Source: CAZCEC01 sp964497615 (GTDB lineage: Bacteria; Chloroflexota; Anaerolineae; Anaerolineales; UBA6663). Taken from it: a stretch of DNA of 42,869 nt. The notes under the pieces are model-generated. The model did not search any database. It worked only from the letters and a program-made list of their open reading frames with translations, and was not told the DNA's origin. Location: contig CAZCEC010000056.1 of NCBI GenBank assembly GCA_964497615.1, positions 1 through 42,869 on the forward strand, in the 5' to 3' direction. Of this stretch, positions 1-7,562 are shown in pieces; within the stretch, counting starts at the first letter, position 1, and each line of letters begins with the position of its first letter. Position numbers and translations under genes: made by a program.

Positions 1-1
1 C

Positions 2-340
2 GTGGGGCAGAGCTTCTTGCGCGGCTATCAGCTCACCGACGCCAACGGCGCAGCGCAGTTTGTAACCATCTACCCTGGGTGGTATCCGGGGCGCGCGGTG
101 CATTTGCACTTTAAGCTGCGCACCCCAACCGGGCGCGAGTTTACGTCGCAGCTATTCTTCGACGATGAACTGAACCGGCAGGTCTTGGCGCAGGCGCCTT
201 ACGCCGCCTACGGCCAGCCGACCATGACGAACGCCGACGACGGCATCTACCGGCAGGCCGGCCAGCAATTGCAGTTGAGCCTGGAACCGGCGGAGGCCGG
301 GTACGCGGCGGTGTTTGACGTGGGGCTGGAGGGGGGCTGA
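2..340 (+). CDS. Intradiol ring-cleavage dioxygenase-like protein, 3' part
   Basis: The reading frame is open at the left edge, so this is the C-terminal 112 residues or so of a longer protein. It carries the segment IYPGWYPGRAVHLHFK, which matches the G-x-Y-x-x-R-x-x-H-x-H metal-binding block of intradiol dioxygenases (protocatechuate 3,4-/catechol 1,2-dioxygenase fold), where Tyr and two His bind non-haem iron. The upstream FLRGYQLTDANG part fits the preceding beta-strand of that fold. Family members split catechol-type rings between the two hydroxyls with O2, but many bacterial homologues of this subgroup are secreted and have no assigned substrate. Signal peptide and first Tyr ligand lie outside the window. 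It ends in TGA, followed by about 120 nt before the next gene. Confidence 0.8.
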   Translation: MGQSFLRGYQLTDANGAAQFVTIYPGWYPGRAVHLHFKLRTPTGREFTSQLFFDDELNRQVLAQAPYAAYGQPTMTNADDGIYRQAGQQLQLSLEPAEAGYAAVFDVGLEGG

Positions 341-460
341 GGGTGGGCCACCCGGCGAACAGCCAGCGCAGGCGGTTGAATTTGACAGTGGACATTAATC
401 CGCATACGATTTGCGGCTCAATTTAGCAGCCAACCTATCTTCTGACGTGGAGAGTCACCG

Positions 461-1324
461 ATGCCTATTCAACCGCCGCCACTGGCTAAGGTCAAGTCGA
501 GCAAGTTTTTGAACGCCGAACTGGCCGAATACATCAACAAATACTCGCTGGCGAACCGCATCGCCTTCGTCAATTCGAAGGACGGTAACGAGAAGCTGTA
601 CAAGACCTATCTGGCCCCCAAAAGCCCCAAAAGCGTAGACGTGGGGGACAAGATTGGCTCGTTCACTTCGTTGGCGACGGCCAAGAAGTGGAGCGCCATG
701 ACGGCCGGCATGAAGGCGGCGCGCAAGGAGATCGAAGCGCTGGCCAACACGCAAACCATGTCGGACTTCGCCGCCAGCGACCACGGCCAGCGGGTGCTGG
801 CGCTGTGGAAGATGGGGCTGGACTCCAAGGCCAAGCAGGCCTATCCGTTTCTCCAGGTGTACGAGAACGCGCGCACGCCGGAGGACGGCTGGAAGGCGTT
901 CCAGGCCATCGCCAAGCTGGCAGGCGAAAGCAAGGCCCGCGCGGCGCTGACGGAGTTCGGCAAGCCGCCGCCGAAGACGGCCCCCGGCGGCGACGCCCAG
1001 CAGGTGGCCCGCAACTTGAAGATCGACGCGGCGGCCAAGAAGCTGGCGCCGGATATCGCGGCCGGGCTGAAGTACTACGAGTCGGCCATCAACAGCGTGA
1101 AGACCAAGGGCCTGCCGCCGGACGACCGCGAGGTGAACCGGATGTTTGACAGCGGGCGGATGCGGCACGAGAAGGTGCACCTGGCCTGGAACAAGCTGAT
1201 CCTGGCGGACCGGGATTTCGTGAAGAAGTATGCGCAACTGGCCCGCGACAAGCAGAAGCTGGACACGCAGTGGGCGACCTATCGGGCGGCCATCGCGGAG
1301 TCGGAGAAGAAGCGGGGGCGGTAG
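461..1324 (+). CDS. Hypothetical protein, convergent paralogue A
   Basis: A 287-residue Lys/Ala-rich, probably all-helical protein with no signal peptide or membrane segment and no domain I recognise. ATG at 461 follows GGAGAG with normal spacing. Residues about 135-170 contain PFLQVYENARTPEDGWKAF and later ALTEFGKPPP. The neighbouring gene on the other strand has PLLTLYLKARTPLDAYEAY and ALTAGGKPP in the same order and spacing, so the two are diverged paralogues facing each other. The C-terminus is strongly basic (EKKRGR). Function unknown; the helical, charged composition suggests a cytoplasmic binding or structural role, which is only a guess. Confidence 0.75.
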   Translation: MPIQPPPLAKVKSSKFLNAELAEYINKYSLANRIAFVNSKDGNEKLYKTYLAPKSPKSVDVGDKIGSFTSLATAKKWSAMTAGMKAARKEIEALANTQTMSDFAASDHGQRVLALWKMGLDSKAKQAYPFLQVYENARTPEDGWKAFQAIAKLAGESKARAALTEFGKPPPKTAPGGDAQQVARNLKIDAAAKKLAPDIAAGLKYYESAINSVKTKGLPPDDREVNRMFDSGRMRHEKVHLAWNKLILADRDFVKKYAQLARDKQKLDTQWATYRAAIAESEKKRGR

Positions 1325-1329
1325 CCGCC

Positions 1330-1350
1330 GGACGAAGGACGAAGGACGAA
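1330..1350. repeat. GGACGAA heptamer array, 3 copies
   Basis: Three perfect head-to-tail copies of GGACGAA start 6 nt after the stop codon of the upstream gene. The same heptamer occurs 7 times at 29070-29118, and the variant GGATGAA 3 times at 3989-4009. Confidence 0.85.
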
Positions 1351-1379
1351 GAAAAGCTTAGCTCGAAGCGGGTGGGTGT

Positions 1380-1424
1380 CAAGCCGGCGGGCGGCCTGCA
1401 CCCTGCACGCCGCCCGCCGGCTTG
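1380..1424. terminator. Bidirectional terminator hairpin between convergent genes
   Basis: A perfect 16-bp inverted repeat (left arm CAAGCCGGCGGGCGGC at 1380-1395, right arm 1409-1424) encloses a 13-nt loop made of two CTGCAC copies. It is followed by TTTG on the plus strand. It sits between two convergent stop codons and probably ends both transcripts, although the T-tracts are poor. Confidence 0.75.
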
Positions 1425-1448
1425 TTTGCGGCGCGGGGTGAGCGCCGG

Positions 1449-2482
1449 CTACGCCAGGTCTTCGACCTTGAGGCGGTCCACCAGGGTGTCGATGGCCTTG
1501 TAGCGCTGGAGGAACAGCTCGCACAGGGCCACGCGGCTCTTCTCGGCGGCGACGGCCTTGGGGGTGAGGGCGCCGGCCAGCTTGCCGCGCGTCTTCGCGC
1601 CGCCGGGGCCGTGCTCCTTCTTGTACTTCTCCACGTCTTTGACCGGGATGGCGTCCCACTGGGCCGTGAGGGTCTTGAGGTGGCGGGCGAGGCGCGGCGG
1701 GTCGCGGCGGGCGTCTTCGATTTGCATCAGCATGGGCAGGACGGATTGGGGCACGCGCTGGGCGGCGAGCTGGACGGCCTTCCAGGTGGGGCCGCCGCTT
1801 TTGTCGGCCAGGGCGACCTTGGTGACCTTGGTGTTGAAGGTCTGGACTTCCTGGCGGAGCTTTTCGAGCTGGGCGCTCTTGCCGAGCGGGGCCTTGGCGG
1901 CGGTGGCGGCGCGGATGACCTCGGCGGGCGGCTTGCCCCCGGCGGTCAGGGCGCGGTCGAGGTCGCCGCGGCCGGCGAGGCGCTGCATGGACTTGTAGGC
2001 CTCGTAGGCGTCGAGCGGGGTGCGGGCTTTAAGGTAGAGCGTGAGCAGCGGTTCGATCTGCTTGGCCTTGGCTTCGGGCAGGGCGAGGCTGTTGAGGGCG
2101 AGGGCGACGTTGGGGTCGCGGGTGAGGCCGGCCGTCTGGTAGGCCTGATACTCGCGCGAGGTGAGGAAGGCGTTGTTGCCGCTCTCGAAGGTGGCCGACA
2201 GCCAGGTGAACTGCTCCTCGGTGGCATCCACCAGCAGCTTGCGCAGTTCGGTGGGCTTGAAGCTGCCGGTGGCGACCAGGTCGCGGATGGGCTTGAGGGT
2301 GGTGTAGGGCAGGTTGACTTGCTTGGGCGCGCCGTCGAGGATGTAGTCGCGGACGATCTGGCGGGCTTCCTTCTTCTGGAGCATGTCCACCAGGAAGGTG
2401 ACTTNNNNNNNNNNGCCCAGGCGAGCACCACCGGGCGCAGTTTGGGGTCGGCCAACGCTTTCTTCAGGGTCAGGTCGGGCAC
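1449..2482 (-). CDS. Hypothetical protein, convergent paralogue B, interrupted by a sequence gap
   Basis: The protein starts at GTG 2482 behind a strong GGAGG (5-nt spacing): MPDLTLKKALADPKLRPVV. It enters a run of 10 N at 2405-2414 and continues in another frame to a stop at 1449. The frame shift across the N run shows that the true gap length is not 10 but a number of form 3n+2, so the gene is probably intact, about 345 residues. Like paralogue A it is helical, charged and lacks signals. Shared blocks are ARTP-x-D-x-x-x-A-Y/F, a following LAG, and ALT-x-x-GKPP. Upstream blocks (Y-I/L-x4-PK-x-V) also align. Function unknown. Confidence 0.72.
2405..2414. other. Assembly gap (10 N)
   Basis: Ten undetermined bases inside the coding region of paralogue B. 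The reading frames on the two sides differ by one base, so the number of N is a placeholder. Confidence 0.97.
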
Positions 2483-2660
2483 GGCTGCCTCCGGTTGGGA
2501 TGGGTTCTGAATTGGATAGTAGCGGGCGGAATTATAGGCGGGGGGAGGGGCGGGGGCAAGTTGGCCGCGGATTTTGAAACGGATGAAACGAATTGGGCGT
2601 TGGAGGACGGAGGGGCGGTGGTTGACGAATGACGGGGCGGCAAGCGCGCGCTCATACTTG

Positions 2661-3824
2661 TCAGGGGCGGATAGTGAAGTCCGATACTCTGGCTCGTATG
2701 TTCCCGGTCGCATGCAGCACGTAGCCCAGCCAAAACGCCTTCTTGGAATACAAACTGATGTTGACTGGCGTGCCCACCGGCGCGTCGTTGATCTCCAGGC
2801 TGAACTCAAGCGCATTGTGGTTGATTGAGATCGCAGCGGCTTCTCGATATGAGAACAGATTAGGCTGCAGGATGGAAGTATCAAACCCTATTCGCCATTC
2901 AATTATCGACATCAACGGAGTACCACTACCTACTGTCGTTAAGTAGACCAATTTGCCCAGCGAGGGGGTTGACTGAAGATCGACTATCCCAAAAATCAGG
3001 TTGGCCGTTTCTGACTGATTACTTGCCTCAAGCACCTCTATATCCAAGTCGAACCTGATTTCGCCTTCGTCCTGCAGGGGAACATAGATGCCCGAGGTCC
3101 AAGTGTCACTTACTTGATTAGCGCGTTGCAGGTCTTGTACGGCTGGCTGATATGCCAACTGTAATGTGCCGTCGTCAGCATGGAATCCCCATGGTTCAGC
3201 TCGCCAGCAATCAGAGGTTGGAATTGGATGGGACTGGATTGTATAGAGGTTCCACCTCTCCACATGGATGCAACTATCCCCAAAATCTAGCGTGTCAGTG
3301 AGAACTGGGGTGGGTGTCTTTGGTGTAGGTTGGCTTGTCGAGGTGGCAGACGTCACGGCCTGAGGTTCAAGGGTTGGCGTCGAATCAATGGGGACATCAG
3401 TTGAGTGAGGCGGCGCAACCGAGAGAAGAATGGCTGCTGACGTGGCAGTCACTGCTAGAGGTTCTGTTGACTGATCAATGGGCTGAAAGGCAGCCCAGAT
3501 TGGGGATACCCAAAGCCCTGCCAGAACACCAACCAGACCCCCCACTACACGTCGATTGAGACCTGTGACAAACACTAACCCACCTGATTTCGCCTGCCAA
3601 GGCACGCGAATCCTACCGCTGTGTAGCCAGTTGATTAGCAAGATAACAACGATGACAATGCTGCCCAAGTAGGTGAGCCAACGCGGAACCAGGCGCAGAT
3701 TCCCGATGACTTCCATGCCACCGGCAAGAATACTCGCGCCGGCTGCTAGGAGTAGGAAATACTCGATGGTGTGTTGAAACCGGGGTACTCTCACTGAGCA
3801 TTCAGCCGATATCAGGAGACACAA
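2661..3824 (-). CDS. Membrane-anchored hypothetical protein with extracellular domain
   Basis: About 387 residues from TTG 3824; GTG at 3794 would also serve, and neither has a convincing ribosome site. The N-terminal 110 residues hold three hydrophobic segments (about 21-40, 48-65 and 89-112). A Ser/Thr/Pro-rich linker (about 125-170, for example TSTSQPTPKTPTP) follows, then a domain of about 200 residues rich in beta-strand signatures with paired Cys (GDSCIHVERW, TSDCWRAEPWG). This plan suggests a cell-surface protein with a beta-sandwich such as a carbohydrate- or ligand-binding domain. I do not recognise the family. Its base composition is clearly less GC-rich than its neighbours, so recent acquisition is possible. 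Confidence 0.65.
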   Translation of the reverse strand: MCLLISAECSVRVPRFQHTIEYFLLLAAGASILAGGMEVIGNLRLVPRWLTYLGSIVIVVILLINWLHSGRIRVPWQAKSGGLVFVTGLNRRVVGGLVGVLAGLWVSPIWAAFQPIDQSTEPLAVTATSAAILLSVAPPHSTDVPIDSTPTLEPQAVTSATSTSQPTPKTPTPVLTDTLDFGDSCIHVERWNLYTIQSHPIPTSDCWRAEPWGFHADDGTLQLAYQPAVQDLQRANQVSDTWTSGIYVPLQDEGEIRFDLDIEVLEASNQSETANLIFGIVDLQSTPSLGKLVYLTTVGSGTPLMSIIEWRIGFDTSILQPNLFSYREAAAISINHNALEFSLEINDAPVGTPVNISLYSKKAFWLGYVLHATGNIRARVSDFTIRP

Positions 3825-3868
3825 GCATGCCCCGAAGCGGTAAGCTCATTGCAGGGCTGCCACCACAA

Positions 3869-3897
3869 TTCCCAAACCTGCCAAGTGCGCCTATAAT
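3869..3897 (+). promoter_or_regulatory. Probable promoter of tRNA-Val
   Basis: TTCCCA (3869-3874, 4 of 6 match to the -35 consensus), 17 nt, then perfect TATAAT (3892-3897). The predicted start is near 3904, three bases before the mature tRNA. Confidence 0.7.
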
Positions 3898-3906
3898 ATC
3901 ATCTGC

Positions 3907-3979
3907 GTCCCCTTAGCTCAATTGGCAGAGCACACGGCTTACATCCGTGGGGTTAGAGGTCCGAGTCCTCTAGGGGGCA
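3907..3979 (+). tRNA. tRNA-Val (anticodon UAC)
   Basis: A full cloverleaf can be drawn. Acceptor stem GTCCCCT/AGGGGGC (3907-3913 with 3972-3978, one U-G pair), D stem GCTC/GAGC with loop AATTGGCA, anticodon stem CACGG/CCGTG with loop CTTACAT (anticodon TAC at 3940-3942), 5-nt variable loop, and T stem AGAGG/CCTCT (3955-3971). The discriminator is A3979 and CCA is not encoded. The T loop reads TCCGAGT, so position 55 is C where nearly all tRNAs have U (pseudouridine). It sits alone and is followed at once by a GGATGAA array. Confidence 0.93.
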
Positions 3980-3988
3980 CAACACGAA

Positions 3989-4009
3989 GGATGAAGGATG
4001 AAGGATGAA
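3989..4009. repeat. GGATGAA heptamer array, 3 copies
   Basis: Three perfect tandem copies of GGATGAA begin 10 nt after the tRNA. One base differs from the GGACGAA arrays at 1330 and 29070. Confidence 0.85.
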
Positions 4010-4075
4010 GACGACCTACAGGGTTCATCTTTTTCTTTCATGACCTGATCGGCGCAAAAGGGGAAGGGGGAGGGG

Positions 4076-4570
4076 ATGCCGTTGGATGGCACTCAAACTG
4101 TAGGCCTGCTGCTCATCGCCGCCGCCGTGATCGGGCTGGCGGGGCTGGTGTGGCTGGTGGCCGACTACCGCCGCAAGCGCCAGGCGCGGCGCCCCAACTG
4201 GCAGCGCATGCTGGCCGACACCCCGTACTTCCGGCAATCAATGCAGCGCATCTTCACGGCGCGCGGCTATGAAGTCCTCCAGTGGTGGGAGTTCCGCGAC
4301 CCGATTGAGCGCCAGGTGCGCGAAGTGGTGTTTGCCTTGCGCAAGCGCGGCCACCTCTACGCCGCCCTGTGCGGCCGGTGGGTGATCCCCATCACTTCCG
4401 AAGTCATCACCCGCTTTGAGAAAGCCCTCAAGACCACCCAGGCCGCCGCCGGTCTGATCGTGACGACCAGCTACTTCAGCGACGCGGCCCTGGAGCGGGC
4501 GCGCGGCCTGCCGGTGGAACTGCATGACGGGGACACGCTGCTGGGCTGGATCGGCGAATTGTGGGGCTAG
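4076..4570 (+). CDS. Membrane-anchored, catalytically degenerate Mrr-like restriction endonuclease-fold protein
   Basis: 164 residues; ATG follows a long purine-rich GGGGAGGGG. One N-terminal transmembrane helix (about residues 9-28) is followed by basic residues (YRRKRQARRPN), which places the rest in the cytoplasm. The soluble part resembles the Mrr-type endonuclease fold: GYEVLQWWEF at the start, then YAALCGRW where active members have a V-Q-C-K-R-W type strand, then a helix, then the late AGLIVTTSYFSDAALERA block and HDGDTLLGWI at the end. The Q-x-K catalytic pair appears as L and G, so nuclease activity is unlikely. It may be a membrane-tethered DNA-binding or sensor derivative. The family assignment rests on motif order recognised by eye. 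Confidence 0.62.
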   Translation: MPLDGTQTVGLLLIAAAVIGLAGLVWLVADYRRKRQARRPNWQRMLADTPYFRQSMQRIFTARGYEVLQWWEFRDPIERQVREVVFALRKRGHLYAALCGRWVIPITSEVITRFEKALKTTQAAAGLIVTTSYFSDAALERARGLPVELHDGDTLLGWIGELWG

Positions 4571-4601
4571 TGCCGCGTCAGATGACGTGGTCGGGATTGT
4601 C

Positions 4602-4656
4602 GTAGGCGCGGCCTTTACGGCCGCGGGCCGGCCCATAAAGGGCCGGACTACGCCTA
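4602..4656. repeat. REPIN-like multi-hairpin element
   Basis: TAGGCG (4603-4608) pairs with CGCCTA (4651-4656) and encloses two further hairpins: CGGCC/GGCCG with a TTTAC loop, and CCGGCCC/GGGCCGG with an ATAAA loop. The element begins with GTAG (4602) and contains CTAC (4648-4651), the foot tetranucleotide typical of REP elements. The rest of the gap between genes (4571-4855) holds nothing else I can support. Confidence 0.65.
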
Positions 4657-4855
4657 AACCACCGATGACAATTGACATGCGGTTCCTTTTCGAGCAGGTG
4701 CGCGGCAAGCAGTCAAAGACTGGCGGTGATTGGATCGCGCCGCGGCCGCGGGCCACAGCGGGGCGCGCGACAGTCCCAGGCGCAGGCCGCATTGAACAGC
4801 GGCTGGGCGCGGGCGCACCGCCTGAGGGCCGGGCATTCAATTGGGCCGCAGCGCG

Positions 4856-5233
4856 CTAGGCGCGGGCCGGCGCGGGGGCCATGGCGGCGCGCAAGGCCCA
4901 CCACGTCCACGCCGCGCCCAGCACATCGAGGGCGGCAAACAAGAACAGCGCCGCCCCGCCCAGGCGCAGCGCCGCCAGGAGGGCCATCCCGGCCGCAAAG
5001 CCGAGGCGCACGGGCACCGTCGCCCGGATGAAGACCCCCACATTCTGGCGGCCGCAGACATAGTAATAGACGGCGGTGAAGACCACCAACAGCCCGACCA
5101 CGCGGATCCAGACCTCGCTGGTGGTGGGCAGGCCGAAGATCGGCAAGACGAGGTTGGGCATCAGCGTAAACCCAAGCCCCACCAGCAGCATATAGATGCT
5201 CCAGGCAATGATGGACGTCGAAGCGCTGCGCAT
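4856..5233 (-). CDS. Small four-helix membrane protein
   Basis: 125 residues from ATG 5233, behind GGGAGG at normal distance; the frame extends upstream to 5299 but has no ribosome site there. Four hydrophobic segments are visible (about 8-30, 44-60, 72-92 and 96-115), with short loops and an Ala/Pro C-terminus. No charged catalytic pattern. It resembles the many small DUF-type integral membrane proteins with tightly packed helices; I cannot name the family. It stands alone. Confidence 0.7.
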   Translation of the reverse strand: MRSASTSIIAWSIYMLLVGLGFTLMPNLVLPIFGLPTTSEVWIRVVGLLVVFTAVYYYVCGRQNVGVFIRATVPVRLGFAAGMALLAALRLGGAALFLFAALDVLGAAWTWWALRAAMAPAPARA

Positions 5234-5495
5234 GTTGGCCTCCCTTTCGGTCACGACTGCCGGGTCATAAGAACAAACCAGGCCGGCGCGCATGAGCACC
5301 CGTGTGGCACGGATGCGGCGCGGCGGCCTGGCGTGTTCGTCGTTGCCCTATTCCCCTCCTGGCCCGCGGTCTGAGCAGCGTCCCACGCGGGCCAGCGCAT
5401 CCTGGCGATTGTCTGCGTTTACGAGCTAGAGCGGGGATTATAGACCGGATTAGAAAAGCTCGCCTGCGCGGTCGTCGGTCGTCGATCTTCCGCCC

Positions 5496-5918
5496 TTACT
5501 CCTCGCCCCCCACCCTGCCCCGCAGTTGCTTCTTGCGCCCCTCCCGCTTCTTGGCCTCCAGCCGCTGCTCGCGCACGCCAGCGGGCACGCGCGTCTTGCG
5601 GCGGGGCTTGGGCGGCGTGGCCGCGCGGCGCACCAGCGCCGCGAAGCGGTCCAGCGCGTCCTGCCGGTTTTGGGGCTGGGTGCGGTAGCGGCGCGCGTCG
5701 AGGACGAGCACGCCGTCGCTGGTCAATGCGTTTCCGGCCAGGCGCTCCAGGCGGGCGCGCACGTCCGCGGGCAGGGAGGGCGACCGGCGCACGTCGAAGC
5801 GCAGTTGGGCGGCGGTGGCGACCTTGTTGACGTTCTGGCCGCCGGGGCCGGAGGCGCGCACGAAGCTGATCTCGATCTCGCCCAGGTCAATGGCGAGGCC
5901 GGGGAGGATGGGGAGCAT
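5496..5918 (-). CDS. arfB: Alternative ribosome-rescue factor ArfB (peptidyl-tRNA hydrolase, class I release factor-like)
   Basis: 140 residues with FVRASGPGGQNVNKVAT at about residues 17-33: the GGQ motif that enters the peptidyl transferase centre and hydrolyses peptidyl-tRNA. The C-terminus (from about 110) is very basic (KPRRKTRVP, REQRLEAKKREGRKKQ), the tail that ArfB/ICT1 proteins insert into the empty mRNA channel of stalled ribosomes. Length is typical of ArfB and far too short for RF1/RF2, and there is no codon-recognition domain. I place the start at ATG 5918 because TACAAT lies exactly 6 nt upstream (5925-5930), indicating a leaderless transcript; the longer frame to 5978 would run through a CACAC repeat and the promoter. 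Confidence 0.9.
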   Translation of the reverse strand: MLPILPGLAIDLGEIEISFVRASGPGGQNVNKVATAAQLRFDVRRSPSLPADVRARLERLAGNALTSDGVLVLDARRYRTQPQNRQDALDRFAALVRRAATPPKPRRKTRVPAGVREQRLEAKKREGRKKQLRGRVGGEE

Positions 5919-5924
5919 AAGAGG

Positions 5925-5930
5925 ATTGTA
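5925..5930 (-). promoter_or_regulatory. -10 element of arfB (leaderless geometry)
   Basis: On the minus strand TACAAT is followed by CCTCTT and then ATG (5918). Transcription would start at or next to the A of the start codon. Confidence 0.5.
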
Positions 5931-5932
5931 CC

Positions 5933-5965
5933 GCGTGTGTGCGTGTGGGTGTGTGGGCGTGTGAG
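5933..5965. repeat. GTGTG-rich degenerate tract
   Basis: Degenerate tandem GTGTGNG units, reading GTGTGTGCGTGTGGGTG and onward. Similar tracts lie at 7424-7450, 8957-9001 and, on the other strand, 31866-31895. The remainder of the region up to 6164 holds only a small GTATC/GATAC hairpin near 6056-6081. Confidence 0.6.
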
Positions 5966-6164
5966 AAAGGGCGATCAACGGCCAGCATCGAACTACACTG
6001 TCACGCTGAACGCGAATGACGGGCGCAGGGCGTGAAATCTCCGCGGCGCGTTAAGCGTATCAATGTTGCATCAACGATACCCCTCGTGCGCGGGCTTGTG
6101 CGCCAGCCCTGCCTCGCGCGACCTGCGCTCGGGGCGACAGGGGTTACCGTCGAAGCGCGCCGCG

Positions 6165-7457
6165 TCAGCGCGGATCGGTGACGCGCCCCAGGAACAGCAC
6201 CGTGCCCGTGTCCACGTCGCGGATGGCGAAGATGAAGGGGCGGTCGGCGCGGACGATGACGGGCTCGTCAATCGGCGCGGAGGTGACCTCGCCGATGATG
6301 GCGGTGGCGGCGGCGGCCTCGGTGCCCTGCTCGTCCACCGCCACGAAGGCCTGGTGGATGACGTGCGACAGCACGATGTTGGGCTCGCCGGTCATGCCGG
6401 AGAAGTCGGAGCGGGCGGCGTCGAAGGCGTCGGTCATGCCCAGGGCCTTCAAGGTGTCGGCCAGGGCCAACTTGCTCTCGAAGCTGAAGCGCGGCACGTA
6501 GAGCCGCACGTCGCCGTCTGCCAGCGCGGCGCTGATCTCGTCCAGGCGCGCGCCGGTGAGCGACTGCTCAAACGACTCGAACGCGCCGGGCGCGGGCACG
6601 ATGACCAGCATCTCGGCGCGGCCGCCCTGGTAGGGCAGGGCCACCGCCTGGTAGCCATCGCCTTCGGCGTAGGGCGTATCGGTGTGGCGGCTCATCAGCG
6701 TCACCGAGACACTCTCGCCGCTGAGCAGGGTGAAGTTGCCCTGGGGCGACTCCGCGTTGAAGGGCCGCTCCCAATCGCCCTGGAAGTAGATGGCATTGGC
6801 CAGCACCAGGCGCGTGTCTTGCGTCAGGAGGCCCTCGGCGATCAGGTCCTGGATTTTGTCTTCAGTCTGCCCGGCCACCCAATCGTTGATGGCCCGGCGG
6901 GCGCGCTCGCGGGCGAGGTCGTCGGTGAAGTCGACCAATTGCAGGCCCGCGCCGTAGTTCTGCGCCAGGGCGTCCAGGAAGGCGGGCAGGAAGGTGAAGT
7001 CGTCCTGGCCCCAGAGCGAGTTGGCGGTGCGCAGGGTGAAGGGCGCCCCCTGGCTGGAGGGCGTGGTGAGCGCCAGGTCCAGGGCGTTGAAGGCGGGGTG
7101 AAGCTGGGTCTGCGGCAGGGTGTAGTGCATGGTCGAAGACATCTGCGCTTCGGTGTCGCCGCGCGCCCCGGCATAGGTCATCGCCAGGGCGGAGGACAGG
7201 CTGTAGGGCGAGAAGAACAGGTTGCCGCCCTCGGCGCGGAGCTGCTGGTACAGGTCCAGCGCAAAGGCATTGTTGCCGTTGGCGATGGCGCCGACGTCGG
7301 CGGGCGGCGCGGCGGGGGCGGTGTCGCGCGGCAGGTCGGAGCGGGCCTCGACGGGGGCGGCGGGGCCGGTGGTGCAGGCGGCGAGAGCGGATAGGATCAG
7401 CGCGCCGGCCAGCCAGCGCGTGAGCATGTGAGCGTGTGAGCGTGTGAGATTTGGCAC
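6165..7457 (-). CDS. Lipoprotein serpin (serine protease inhibitor)
   Basis: 430 residues from GTG 7457, behind a perfect AAGGAGG. The first ten codons (TRSHAH) run through a CACAC-type repeat, then a signal peptide ends in the lipobox LSALAAC, so the mature protein should be lipid-anchored outside the membrane. A full-length serpin fold follows: NNAFALDLYQQL, NLFFSPYSLSSALAM, and the C-terminal DRPFIFAIRD and VLFLGRV. The hinge before the reactive loop reads DEQGTEAAAATA, with small residues as in inhibitory serpins, so it should trap a protease by loop insertion. Counting from the hinge puts P1-P1' near V-T-S, which suggests an elastase- or subtilisin-like target, though this is uncertain. 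Probable role: protection of surface proteins. Confidence 0.93.
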   Translation of the reverse strand: MPNLTRSHAHMLTRWLAGALILSALAACTTGPAAPVEARSDLPRDTAPAAPPADVGAIANGNNAFALDLYQQLRAEGGNLFFSPYSLSSALAMTYAGARGDTEAQMSSTMHYTLPQTQLHPAFNALDLALTTPSSQGAPFTLRTANSLWGQDDFTFLPAFLDALAQNYGAGLQLVDFTDDLARERARRAINDWVAGQTEDKIQDLIAEGLLTQDTRLVLANAIYFQGDWERPFNAESPQGNFTLLSGESVSVTLMSRHTDTPYAEGDGYQAVALPYQGGRAEMLVIVPAPGAFESFEQSLTGARLDEISAALADGDVRLYVPRFSFESKLALADTLKALGMTDAFDAARSDFSGMTGEPNIVLSHVIHQAFVAVDEQGTEAAAATAIIGEVTSAPIDEPVIVRADRPFIFAIRDVDTGTVLFLGRVTDPR

Positions 7458-7562
7458 AGAGTCCTCCTTGTCTACGAAGACGCCGGAGGGGAGTGGGCGG
7501 TTCCCGAGGCCGAATCATCCGCTGAAAGGCGCAGACTGTGGCGTCAGCGCCAAGACTGCGCC

